From Cryptomeria japonica (taxonomy: Eukaryota; Streptophyta; Pinopsida; Cupressales; Cupressaceae), in NCBI RefSeq assembly GCF_030272615.1, contig NC_081411.1:831994160-832058159 (forward strand): DNA of 64,000 nt, read 5' to 3'. The stretch's first letter is position 1. Every line of letters begins with the position of its first letter. Positions 11,188 to 21,975 of this stretch are shown here, in pieces. The position numbers and the translations under genes are program-made. The notes beneath the pieces are model-generated. The model worked only from the letters and a program-made list of their open reading frames with translations, ran no database searches and was not told the origin of the DNA.

Positions 11188-12661
11188 TGTATACGATGGA
11201 AAGTGATGATTATAAACTATTGTAAAACCATAAAGATCCAACCACAAACAATCTAGGTCTTATAATGAAACATTCACCAATACCAATAGAGATATCTAAG
11301 ATCATGCAAATCAACAAAATAAATCAATATTACCATTCACATGTCAAGTAGGGTTTCAATCTCCATTGTCTCCTATCTCCATGGATCTTGTTTGATATAT
11401 TTGCTCTCAGATTTTATGTGTGCACAAGAGCACAACAAAGAACAGATTGTGGTCGATAGCTTGATCGCAAGAAGGCTTGATTGCATTAGACACATTCATT
11501 AGGGTTGAAAGGGAAGAGGGCATCCTCTTATATAGAGAACACTATAAGAAATGGAGGGATAAGAGTAAAAGGTGAAGAGGATAAATGGTCGGCTAGGATT
11601 AAAGGGTAGGTAGAAGAAATAATTAAATGATAAAGGACGTAGGTAAGAGAAGAATTAAGAGATGAATGACATGTGTCATGAGTAGAAAAGGCTAATGAAT
11701 TAATTAAATAAATAAAGATTTATTTAATTAATAGAGGAAGTGGGATCAATTAAATAAATAAAATGGTTTGATATGGGCTCTTTTTATTATGGGGGTTTTC
11801 TTCCTCGCCATGAGCTTTTGGCTAATGGCCGGTCTGGTCATTTGCTTCATCAGTTACGAATGGGATTGATATGTGATTCCTTGGAAACTACTAGAGCCTC
11901 TATGGATTTTTTGTTGTATTTGGCTCCTGACCATTTTGTGGATAAAGAATGGGTTGTTTTTCAGGCTCTACATTCATTAATCTCTTTGGGTTTTTTGTGC
12001 TCTGCTCCTGCTTGTGTGGCATTCCCTCTAAGGGTGATTTCAACTTTGTTCTCTTCTCATCTGCCACCGGAAGGGAGCTCTAGTTCCTGGTTCCTAGATA
12101 TCTAACATATTGTCTTTGGTGTAGCTGGTGGTTTTGGTTTTTTGCAGGGTTGCAAGCAACATGGCTCCTTTTTTGTTCGAAATGGTTAGCATTGGTTCTG
12201 AAAGAATATTTTCCCTCATTCATCTGTCGTGTGTTTCTTCAAGTTCATCTCTTCTTCAGTTGGAGTTATTCTAGTTTGAAATTGTCCGATAGGACTTTTT
12301 GTAGAAATTAGTAGTAGTAGGAGGGTGGGGATTTTCGTCAGTATATTTGTTGTAAGGGCTCTATATATCTCTGTTATAAGTTTTAAAATGGCTACAACCA
12401 GAGGTTTTCTTGTGGGTTCTTTCCTGTCGGTATGCCATGTCTGAACCCGATGTAAACTTTCCTTTTAATTAATATAAGTTCAGTTAATTTTACAATTTGA
12501 ATAAATAAAAGTATTTATTTGAATGAGAAAAGGCTTAGAAGAGGATAAATGAGTTTATCAAATAAATAAAGATTTATTTAATTAATCGAAGACTTCAGAT
12601 AAAATAATTAAATAAATAAAAATATTTATTTAATTAGACAGGACAATTTTAGGTGTCTACA
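11188..12661 (-). repeat. 3' LTR of element A, interrupted by an insertion
   Basis: On the minus strand it starts TGTAGACACCTAAAATTGTC at 12661 and ends CGTATACA at 11188. It aligns with the LTRs at 38812-39589 and 34443-35221 except for about 730 bp of foreign sequence at roughly 11765-12491, where about 20 bp of LTR is also missing. It contains the same run of AT-rich palindromes as the other family members. Confidence 0.9.
11765..12491. mobile_element. Unclassified insertion inside the LTR of element A
   Basis: This block is absent from every other LTR of the family in the window and is visibly less AT-rich than its surroundings. It holds a 110-codon open frame at 11773-12105 that I do not recognise, then a T/G-rich stretch, and ends near 12470 with a poly-U-like 'ctttccttttaattaata' tail. 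The tail recalls the 3' end of a plant LINE or a captured transcript. I found no clean target duplication, so its class is unknown. Confidence 0.45.
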
Positions 12662-12809
12662 TTTTGCCCCTCTTTGAGACAATGCAGCTTGTCGCATTGG
12701 CTCAAAGAAGATAAGATAAACTAATTCAAAGTTTCCCCATGATGAGGATGATATGCCCCCTTGAGAGATTGGATGAAAATGTTTGAAAAGATCGCAGAAA
12801 ATCTCTCGA
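12662..12809 (-). promoter_or_regulatory. PPT and conserved inverted repeat of element A
   Basis: On the minus strand the purine tract AAAGAGGGGCAAAA (about 12675-12662) touches the 3' LTR and is the plus-strand primer. About 100 bp inside lie the arms TTGAGAGATT (12761-12770) and AATCTCTCGA (12800-12809), which pair at 9 of 10 positions. The same arrangement occurs in elements B and D. Confidence 0.75.
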
Positions 12810-12914
12810 TAAGAAAGAAAGGCTAGAAAGAACTGACAAGATAGGGTGACAAGGTCACGTAGGAAAAAGATTGACTCAAGAGGAATCAACAAAATCGTGT
12901 CTATGTCTTAAAAG

Positions 12915-13210
12915 GCCAAAATTGATATTTCTATGATGAACATGTGCTATCAATTGGATAATTTGCTGAGAGGATTCACTCAAACAAGTGCCCTAGGGAA
13001 GACAAACTGGAAAGAAGGCTAGAATTGACAATTTTGTGATAAACATGTGTTGCCAATTGGATAAGTTATTGAGAGGATTCACTCAAATAGGTGCGCTAAA
13101 AAAGACAAAATGGAAAGAAGGCTAGAATTGACAATTTTTTGATAGACATACGTTGCCAATTGGATAAGTTGTTGAGAGGATTCACTCAAACAGGTGCCCT
13201 AAATAGGTAG
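12915..13210 (+). repeat. Tandem repeat of about 103 bp
   Basis: The words ATAA-TTG-TGAGAGGATTCACTCAAA and GAAAGAAGGCTAGAATTGACAATTTT recur at 12958, 13061 and 13164, giving a period of about 103 bp with roughly two and a half to three units. It lies where the intron of the antisense PMD gene would be. Element B has a single related unit near 33541-33610. Confidence 0.8.
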
Positions 13211-13465
13211 GTTTGTTAAGTTGAATATAGGATAAGTCGTCGACTAGATAAAATCTGGCGAGTGCTCTAGCAGAATAGGATTAAGTGCAATGTGGCAAAC
13301 ATATATATTAGGATGCAGTGCCATGTGATATACATAAGCACTAGGATAGACCCTGATGAGAAACACCATATGATGGACATAAGTACCACTAGGATAGGAT
13401 AAGCAACAATATGTGATAAACATGAGTACCACTAGGATTGACATGATTGATTTGATTGGATGCAG

Positions 13466-13748
13466 GAGTACTTACCCCAGATTGAGTCTAGAAAGTGTTT
13501 CCCTGTGACGCAGCGGTTACGAATAGATTTGATTGTTGAGGACCATGTCATGATCAAGGCAATGGGATTGAGACACATTATGTATATTCCTGATATTTGG
13601 GCAAACACAAGACTGTTAACTGCTTTGGTGAAAAGATGGTCCCGCAGGGTCTATAGGAGGGGACAGACGAGATGATCTAGGTGTTGGTCCTTCAGATGCT
13701 CAGATTCATTTGAGGCCAGTTGGCTCTGAGGGAGGGTCTTCAGCATAG
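13466..13748 (+). pseudogene. Remnant of the antisense plant-mobile-domain gene of element A
   Basis: The plus strand here is antisense to element A. After an acceptor-like GATGCAG the frame reads EYLPQIESRKCF and then GLRHIMYIPDIWANT, matching the start of exon 2 of the PMD gene of element B. It then jumps near 13645 to the gene's last residues, ending RPVGSEGGSSA and TAG at 13746. About 1.7 kb of the middle is deleted and the join is out of frame. Exon 1 is not found upstream. This is a dead remnant, but it shows that the antisense gene was present in the A lineage too. Confidence 0.85.
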
Positions 13749-15537
13749 CTCTCTTGGATCCCATTTTGTATCAGTTTTTGTATGTGATGTAGACACCTTT
13801 GGGTGATTTTCTAGCAATATGAGATATTTTGACATCATTGTAGCATGACACATTATTTTTTGATATATATGAGATGATCCATTCCTTGTGGAAGCTATAT
13901 GAATGTGTTCCTATCTGATGTTGTATATGCTTTATGATGATGTGATATGATGCTTATAATCTTGTATGATGATGCATGTTACATGTTTTATTACAAATGC
14001 GATGATGCTTATGATTCTTAATGCAATGGATATGTACATGATGGAATGCAATATATATCTATGTTGTGTCTGATGCAAATGTAAGATGCAAATGGATGTC
14101 TGCTTATGTTTTATTTACATGATGAGATGCATGATACATATATTATTGTTTTTTGTCTTTTTATGTTTTATATGAGAATGCAAATGCTAATCAATGATAC
14201 ATGCAAGATGTGATGTGATTGTAATATCTATATGTTTGCATGAAATGCTAATATGTGGTAATGCAGGTGCAAACTACATGAAATGCAGATATTTTTGGCA
14301 TGTCATTATACTCAGTCATGTGATAGCAGGCTACACAGACTTAGGAAGGACAATGGAGTTCAATCAAGATAGAGGGACGGAAGGTAGAAGATATGGAAGT
14401 GAAAGATCTTCTTGTTCTATTATCATCATTGAGATTTATTATGGCAAATAGGTTATGACAATCGAGGTATAGGTTCAACCCATAAAGTCATTGTACCCAT
14501 TTGCATGGAGATCAGACAGTTGCAAACAAGGAATTCCCCAGTTCACACTAGACTCATAGTGTCATCATGTCCTTGGACAAGTCATAGCATTACTAAGAGG
14601 CAATCCACAGACAACAAAACAATAAGTGAACATATCTCATCCTTGCCTTTCTAGTCAAAGGCATCCTGGAGATATAATCTCTAGTCAGAGACATCCCGAA
14701 AAAGCTAAAAGACATGTCACCAAAAGAAAACCAAGACTTGACAGCAACACACAATGAAATATTCAAGTTATTTGTGTTTCTTTTCATATATGTTAACATG
14801 TTTGATTTGGTCACAATGTTGTCATCCTAATAAAGGATAGATCATGATTAAAACCATGTTGTTGCCAAAGTCTGTTGAATGATTTGATTTGTTGAAAGCC
14901 CATTGCTTCTTGTGTCTCATCTAAAACTAACTGAATCCATGAAACTGATACTTTATTGCAAACAAGATCAGAACTTTATTGCAGATTAGCGATACAAATG
15001 ACTTCTTATTGTGGATTGTGCACAAAAAGGAAGAACAAAAAGATGATGCTTTCAAAACATGTGATGTTCAGGGCACCACTTCCATCACTAGATTTAGAAT
15101 TTTGCCCCAATTATAGATTGGACCTGGTTCATTATGGAAGGAAAGGGCAAAAAAAAGAGGTTTATTATGAATGGTTAACCAATCTTAGGTAGATCAATAA
15201 CAAGCCATGATGACAATGGGTAAGTTTTATTATGGATGGATAGACTGTGAGTGTGTACAAACTGAAAGGATGAGATTAAATCCCAAAGAAGGAAGGAGCA
15301 ATGTCTCTACACATGGCATCGGTAACCCTGTTTTCACCATGGTACTTGCCCAGGGCGCCACCGAAGTGGTTTTCACCTTTGGACGGATTTATTTCTTTTT
15401 ATTTTTTTTTATTTTTTCAATTTTTTTGTGTCACAAGGTGCATGTTTGCCAGGTTTTCACCACAATGATTTTTTTTTTTTTTAATGATTTTTTATTTTAT
15501 TTTTTTCGTAGTTTTGATAATGTGATATTCTGAAACA
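13749..15537. other. 3' non-coding region of element A
   Basis: 13790-14260 is rich in ATG/GATG words without coding potential. 14430-15537 is homologous, in reverse, to 29488-30720 of element B; for example both carry a doubled CAGGATGTCTTTGACTAG motif (14650-14700 here, 30412-30463 in B). T-rich runs at 15395-15515 correspond to the A-rich array behind pol in B. Confidence 0.7.
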
Positions 15538-18500
15538 CTATGTGTAAAATTTGAAAAGGTGCAAGTTGTTGATAGGATCCTCCAAAGGTTATCCATCTAG
15601 TGTTGAGATTTGATATGCACCTGATCCATAAGTTGTTGTGATGATGTAAGGACCAAGCCAATTTGGTTCAAAATTTCCCTTCTTCTCTTTGTCTTGCTGA
15701 TTTTTAGGATTTTCTCTGAGAACTAAGTCACCCACCTCAAATGTGTGAGGCTTTACCTTATGATTGTAGCTTCGATGTTCCTTGACTGAATGATGTGTTT
15801 CTCCCTTGATTGTCTTCCTTGATGAAGGAACTAAGGTATAACTACTAATGTCTAAACTGCGTTCACCCATATGCATGTCACCTAAAGAAGTTTGGGCATC
15901 CTTGATAAGAAAGTCCCTCAAGAAAGTTCTATTAAAGGTCCATTGATGTGATGGACCGCCAAAAGGGGATGGATGTGTGGAACAAGTGGATGAGTTATAA
16001 AGGCTTATGATTGTGAAAAGAAGTGAAAGTAGCATGGCATGATGGAGACTCGAGATCAACAAGTATTCTTTTTTACTTTCAATATCAGAACTTTTGCCTC
16101 CAATTATTTTGGTATTAGGAGAGATCATCTCTTGCTCTTTTTTCTTTGTAGTATTTTTATCCTTGACTTTGATTTTTGCAGAGTCCAATAGCTTTTGATT
16201 TTTATTTGTACTAAAGGACTTCTCTTTAGTTTTGACTTTTAGATTTTTCTTTTCAAAGGTTGTTTTTTTATCACCAATAAGTAAGGGCTTTTGTAATTCT
16301 TGTTGATTCAAGTCTAGGAGTGGAGTGGATGAAATTATAAGGCTATAGGAGTTCTCAAGAGGGTTGGCGATATATTCAACAAATTCTTTGTTGGAACCAC
16401 TCTCAAGACTATTGATATCAAGAGTTGCTTGCACCACTAGAGGAGATTTGCATTCAGACTTAGTAGCCACAACACTAGATGGTTCACACCCAATTCCTTG
16501 ATATTGCAAATTGTTTGTAGGTTGTTCATGTTGACTAAATATCTTAGGAGACAGTGGGAGTTGATCAACATGAAATATATACTCACCACATCCCATGTCT
16601 TTAACCTTGAATTTTTATTTCAATTCCACTTGCTTTGATGTAGAAGCTTTCAAGGATTATGGATCCACATATGTTGATGATGGAGTTGCTTATCTATTAA
16701 TTGGAATTATTATCTCTAATCTAAGTCACAGGTTATTGCAATATATGAATGGATTTGGATCACCATTTATTGTTACTTCAACTCCATTGTGAGGAAATTT
16801 TATGCATTGATGATATGTTGATGGTACTGGTCTCATTTCATGAATCCATGGACATCGCAAAAGTATGTTGTATGTGAGATCTAAATCAAGGACTTGACAC
16901 ACCACATCCTTGGTTACTGGCCCAATGCTTAAAGGTAGGGTGATTGTTCCTTTAGATGAGCATTCTTTGTCATCATATGTTTTGATAGTGAATTTATTTC
17001 TTGAATCCACAACATGTTCAGAGTATCCCAATTGTTCAATAGTATTCAATGTACAAATGTTTAGACCTTCTCCTCCATCTATTAAGACTGATTTGATGTG
17101 GTTCCTATGGATAAAGGCTTCAATATGAAGAGGTTCATTGTGTGGCTGGTATATGGATGCATCATCAACTTCTGTGAACATAAGGCAATGTGGAGTGGAG
17201 AGGTATCCCACCATGGCTTGAAACTGGTCCACATTTAGATCAGTGGGTACGAAGGTTTCTCTCAATGCTTGGACAACAATGGCCTTATGTGAAGGGGATA
17301 TACGCAAAATCTCAAGGATGGAAATGAGGGCAAGTGTCTTCCCTAACCGATCTACAAGGTCATGCTCAATTTTGGTAGATGACGAAGTTATGGTCTTGGA
17401 TGAAATGCCTTGGAAGGTGACTTTACCTCAATGGGTTGTGACATTACATTCAGAGATTTCATCTTTAGAGGATGAAGAGGATGGTCCAATTCCTTTCAAA
17501 ACAACTTTACTCCTTTGGGTAGAACCTTCAGGAGTTTTGTCCTTTATAATAATGGTAGAAACATGATTGTCCATTGAAATGTGGTTAACAGTTGATTCAT
17601 AATCATAGGATATTTTAGTATAATTGGATTGATTATCTGTTTTGGCTTTTCCTTTATCATGTTTATGGAATGTCTCCTTAAACATCGCATGTTCCTCATT
17701 GGAGATGTGACCATCAACTTCTATGTCTCCCTTGTCAATAAGATCTTGTATGAATTCCTTTAATCTGTGACAATTGCTAGTTTTGTGTCCTTTCCTCTTG
17801 TGATATTCACAATACACATCATCATTCCACCATGTCGGTTTTACTTTTGGTTCATAAGGTGGATTATCTAGTAGTGTTATGAGCATGTTTGCAACCAATT
17901 TCTTGAATGTTGTCTCAAGTGGCTCTCCCAATGGAGTATATTTTCTTCAAGGCTTTGATGGTCTTTGAGTGTTCACTTGATTACTTTTATTGGATGAACT
18001 TGCACCAGGGAAAGTTACTTTTGGTTTTACAACATTTTCAACTAATACCCCATCATTAATTGTGTTATTCTTGTTCCAAAAGCAGGGTTTGTCTTTCCCA
18101 TTTGATTCCTCTTTGTTCTCTTTGAATATCTTAATGACACCTTATTCAATAAGGACTTTCTTTGTTGCCAATCCTTTTTCAATGACCTCCTTAAAGGTAG
18201 ATAAACAAGCCTTTCTTAGCTCATATCCAATATCCTTGTTCACGTTTTGAGTAAAAATTTCTACCATTTGTTTTTGTGGGATATCACAAGACCATCGACT
18301 AGAAATACCTCTCCATCGTTGTAAGAATGAAGCAAGAGATTCCCCATTTTTCTTCTTAGTATTGCATAAGGTAGTCACTAACACATTTGTTTCAATGTTA
18401 TATGAGAAGTGTTGTATGAAAGCCTTTGCTATATCACTCCATGATTTGATTCCAGGTGGAAGTTGGGAGAACCATTCCATAGCTTGTCCACCTAAACTTT

Positions 18501-18979
18501 CTGGGAACAATCTCATCAAGTATGTTTCTTCTCCTGGTACCTCAATGCAAGCTATGAAAAATTATATTATGTGTGCCTTAGGATCCCCTTTGCATCTATA
18601 CTTGAAAAATTTTGGTGTCTCAAAATGTGGAGGAAATGGAGGCATTGGAATGCTTCTATCAAATGGGTAAGGACGTATATCTTTCATTGTGTACTATTGC
18701 TTTGGTATATTCATGTCCGCCATTTGCTTTTGAAAATCCTTGATTTGTTGTTGCAAATCATTCTTGGGTGGTGTCTTTTCTCTTTGAGCTAGTCCCGTGC
18801 CTGAGCCATCGGCAAAGAAGGAGGGATATAATGCATATATGGATGGTATTGATCATAGATGTGTTCATATGGAGGAGGGACATAGTTGTAGCTTGCATAT
18901 GGACCACTTGGCGTGGTATTGTAGTGAGGAGCACTAGGTCTAGGACGATACATGTTATGACTGTAAGGATAGTAGGTAT
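15538..18979 (-). pseudogene. Element A polyprotein, distal part: Gag core, knuckle, protease, novel module, integrase tail
   Basis: Read on the minus strand from the B insertion point. It contains the Gag core (18519-18142, with MEWFSQLPPGIKSW), the CHHC-type knuckle CEYHKRKGHKTSNC (near 17815-17770), and protease VLIDGGEGLNIC (near 17080). From 16596 a module absent from B follows: GCGEYIFHVDQLPLSP, a Lys-rich stretch (residues 102-177 counted from 16596), a hydrophobic helix YLLISSLHHAMLLSLLF (about residues 178-200), and N-R-T and N-S-S sequons. It then rejoins the integrase C-terminus at RSYNHKVKP. The frame is broken by stops including TAA 18144, TGA 17949, TGA 17428, TGA 16728 and TAA 15591, and by one shift near 18550-18780. 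The natural end is the TAG at 15538-15540. No RT or integrase core is present. Confidence 0.88.
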
Positions 18980-19757
18980 TGTAGACACCCAAAATTGTCA
19001 TGTCTAATTAAATAAATATTTTGTTTATTTAATTATCTAAGCCTAATTCTTCTATTAGTAAATAAATCTTTATTTATTTAATTAATTCATTTATCCTCTT
19101 CTAGCCTTATTTCTCATTTAAATAAATACATTTATTTATTTAAATTATCCTTTTCCTAAATTAAATAAATATTTTATTTATTTAATTGATCCCACTTCTT
19201 CTATTAATTAAATAAATCTTTATTTATTTAATTAATTCATTATCTTTTTCTACACATGACACATGTCATTCATCTCTAAATTCATACACTACCTACCTCT
19301 TTCATTATTTTGGTATTTCTTTTACCTACCCTCTAATCCTAGCCGACCTCTCTTTTTACACCTCTCAATCTTAACCCTCCATTTCTTATTGTGTCTTCTA
19401 TTTAAGGAGATGCTTCCTTCATTGTCAAACCCTAATGACTAATGACTGATTTTGGAGTACTTGGCTACACTACGATCCTACTTGCAACCACATTCCGTTC
19501 TTTGTTGAGCTCTTGTGCATATAAAAATCTGAGAGCAAATATATCAAGCAAGATCAATGGAGATAGGAAGAATGGAGATCAAAACCCTATTGGACATGTG
19601 ATGGTATAATCTTTGTGATTTTGAGTTATTTGCATTGTCTTAGGTAATCTTCATATGTTATGGTGGATCTTTGTTCATTGTTAGGCTAGGGTTTAGTGGT
19701 TGGATTCATTTAGCCTTTCAATATTATTATTATTGTTATCCATTTTCACCATATACA
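18980..19757 (+). repeat. 5' LTR of element B
   Basis: It begins TGTAGACACCCAAAATTG and ends CACCATATACA. The first 260 bp hold five AT-rich palindromes built on AAATAAAT...ATTTATTT (about 19005-19036, 19060-19087, 19117-19146, 19157-19187, 19205-19237). 'CTATTTAAGG' near 19399 is a possible TATA-like element. Confidence 0.95.
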
Positions 19758-19760
19758 TTT

Positions 19761-19778
19761 TGGCACGCCCGGTGGGAC
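19761..19778 (+). promoter_or_regulatory. Primer binding site of element B
   Basis: TGGCACGCCCGGTGGGAC starts three bases after the LTR, the usual place for a gypsy primer site. Element A has TGGCATGCCTGATGGGAC at the same place. I cannot name the tRNA from memory. Confidence 0.75.
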
Positions 19779-19865
19779 TCTTGTCTCTTTGCATTTAACA
19801 TTTTTGTTGCAGATTTTGCATTTTTGAAGTTGCAGATCGGACAATTTTCGACGACATTTTAGGTT

Positions 19866-20125
19866 TTTCCGCGTCTGCGAGCGTTCGGATCGCGTTTTTG
19901 TGTTTCAGAAGCGTCTGCAATATCCTGAATCGCGTCTGTGTTTTTGTCAGAATTTATTTTGCAGGTTTTTGGAGCCGCGTCTATGAATTGAAAACGCGTT
20001 TGTGTCGAATATTCCCGCATCTGTGTTCGGAAAAAACGTCTGCGTTCTGTGAGCGCGTCTGTGCATCACAGAACCGCGTCTGTGTCATACAGACGCGTTT
20101 GTGTCTGGTATAACTGCGTCTGTGC
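19866..20125 (+). repeat. CGCGTCTGTG minisatellite, first cluster
   Basis: Roughly a dozen degenerate copies of GCGTCTGTGT occur at about 20-25 bp spacing, interspersed with variable filler. The same motif forms a second cluster at 21325-21485, a cluster in element C (59170-59400) and, in reverse complement, one at 33650-33920. Confidence 0.8.
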
Positions 20126-20717
20126 TTTCTGTTTTGCAATTTTCAAATTTTTCTTTGATTCGGGTTTTCGGATTTTATACTTAGGGTTTCAGATCTGGTT
20201 TATTTTCGGCTAACCCTTGCAGATCTAGCTAACTAAGTTTGTGCAACTTGCTTTGGAGGCAAAAACGTTTTTGTTGAAAGCCTCTTTTTCACAAAGTCTT
20301 TTGGGTTTTCTAAAATTTACCTAACTTGTGTTCTTGCAGGAAGGGGTTATCATTTGAAAAAACCCAAACTACTAACAATTTTGTTGCAGGGCCTTTGCTA
20401 GGGTTTTGTAATTTTGTTGTGTGCCTTGTTTTCATAGATTAGCAAACACTTCCATTGGTGCACTAAAATTGAATCATTGTCTTTTGTGTCTTGAGCAATA
20501 GGCTCTTTTTTTTTAATCTTTAGAGGGCCTGTCTTCCCGTGTGGTCATTAGGACTACTAGTGAGAAGAGAACGACCCAAGTGGTAGCGAGGAAAACCCAC
20601 CTCATCCAAATCACTATAATCAAATGTATTCATGGTGAAAACTATGAATAACGTGTGCTGATTAGTTCATACCGACACTATGTCTCCCCATAAACCCGTT
20701 TGATCAAATTTATTTGA

Positions 20718-21062
20718 TCATTTGTAGGGCGTAACCCCTACCGACTGGGAGCCTTCTGTATTTACAGAGCTGAAAGTGTCGCATGTATGGCCACACGAGC
20801 GGATGCCCTTACTAGCACCTTTTTGTTTTAGAAGCCCAAATCCTTCTAGTTGTTGAGGCAGGAGGTCGGACCTCTGGTAGCGGCCCACACACATACAGTT
20901 CTTAGTAGAGATACAAAGTTCGCCATGGGGAGTTTTCATGGGGATTGATGCTTGGCTGACCCGAGAAGTGAGTGCCGAGGGTGGAGCCAGTGAGGTCAAG
21001 CATCTAAGTATCCGCTCTGAATAGCATAGCCTCAGAGGTAAAACCCTATGTGGGATCAACAA
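20718..21062 (-). other. Antisense open frame in the leader of B, conserved in C and A
   Basis: A 114-codon frame reads KTPHGELCISTKN and GRYQRSDLLPQQLEGF. The same frame is open in element C (58873-58544, 109 codons) and part is recognisable in element A (36777-37043, plus strand), always antisense to the element. I recognise no domain. It could simply be well-conserved leader sequence, so coding is not established. Confidence 0.4.
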
Positions 21063-21324
21063 CTATTGTCTTGGCCAGCCCTAAGATTTGTGCTTGTCTT
21101 ATGCTAAACACTCAAACATTCAAGACTAAACAACAAAACATTGTGTCTTTTGTGTCTTCAAGTGTATTCAAAACTTTTTACATCAAACAACACACTTTTG
21201 GAGTCTAGACAGTTTGCAAACATTGAGTCATCAACATTGTGTCCTCTTGTCACGAAAAACAGTCAAACAGTCGGATTTGGTCACAACAAAACAACTTCAC
21301 AGATTGGAAAAATTGCACGAAGTT

Positions 21325-21485
21325 TACAGAAACGCGTTTGTGTCTATTTTAACCGTGTCTGGGTCATCTAAGCGCGTCTGTGAAGGGCAGAATAGCGTCT
21401 ATGTTTTTAGCAGCATCTGTGTCAAACAGAGACACGTCTGTGTCTGTGAATCACGTCTGTGAAGAATACAGAACCGTCTGTGTCC
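21325..21485 (+). repeat. CGCGTCTGTG minisatellite, second cluster
   Basis: About eight degenerate units such as ACGCGTTTGTGTC and GCGCGTCTGTGAAG occur in 160 bp, about 500 bp before the gag start. Confidence 0.8.
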
Positions 21486-21975
21486 AGAATTGAAAATTTT
21501 TACAGTCCAGCAAATAAAGGAAATCAGTTTCGGAATACTTGAGCTTCCTAGGTTGTCTCTTCAGGTTTCATCTAGCATTCAACCTGTCCTTGGGTCTCAT
21601 ATAGTCCATCATTGCTTCACATCTCATTTTACATTCATACTTGTCTAAACTTGAGTCAAAAGGTCACTTGCTTGTCCTCATCATACTTTGTCAACATACT
21701 ACATACAACAACACTTTGCTAAGTGGTCCCTCATCAAGGTTTCTTACCTTTGGGTCTCATTTGGTCTTACTTAGAGTCAAGGTCAGCTTACCTCATCAAG
21801 AGAAACAATCATCTCTTTGGAAGTCACACCTACTCTACTACTTACATACTTGGTCTTACACTTTGGACATTGCAAGTGCACCTCAAGATTCATTTGCACT
21901 CCATACAACTCTTGGTCTTCCATACTCTCTCCATTTTTCATCTAGTCTCTCACATCTTGGTCAAACACCTAGTTC

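Larger units (their letters stand above)
19779..21975 (+). other. Leader of element B
   Basis: No sense ORF is supported. The leader holds two clusters of the CGCGTCTGTG-type motif (about 19866-20125 and 21325-21485) and between them a segment with an antisense open frame. Possible splice acceptors (CTTGTGTTCTTGCAG near 20340, TTTGTTGCAG near 20389) suggest the leader might be spliced. Most of it is shared with the leader of element C (58060-59880). Confidence 0.7.

Noticed and set aside
11773-12105. 110-codon open frame in the insertion within the A LTR
   Set aside because: Not recognised and without start context or homologue in the window. Kept only as part of the unclassified insertion.
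13460-13675. Free-standing small gene
   Set aside because: It is the deleted remnant of the PMD gene, shown by its match to exon 2 of B and the out-of-frame join to the gene's tail.
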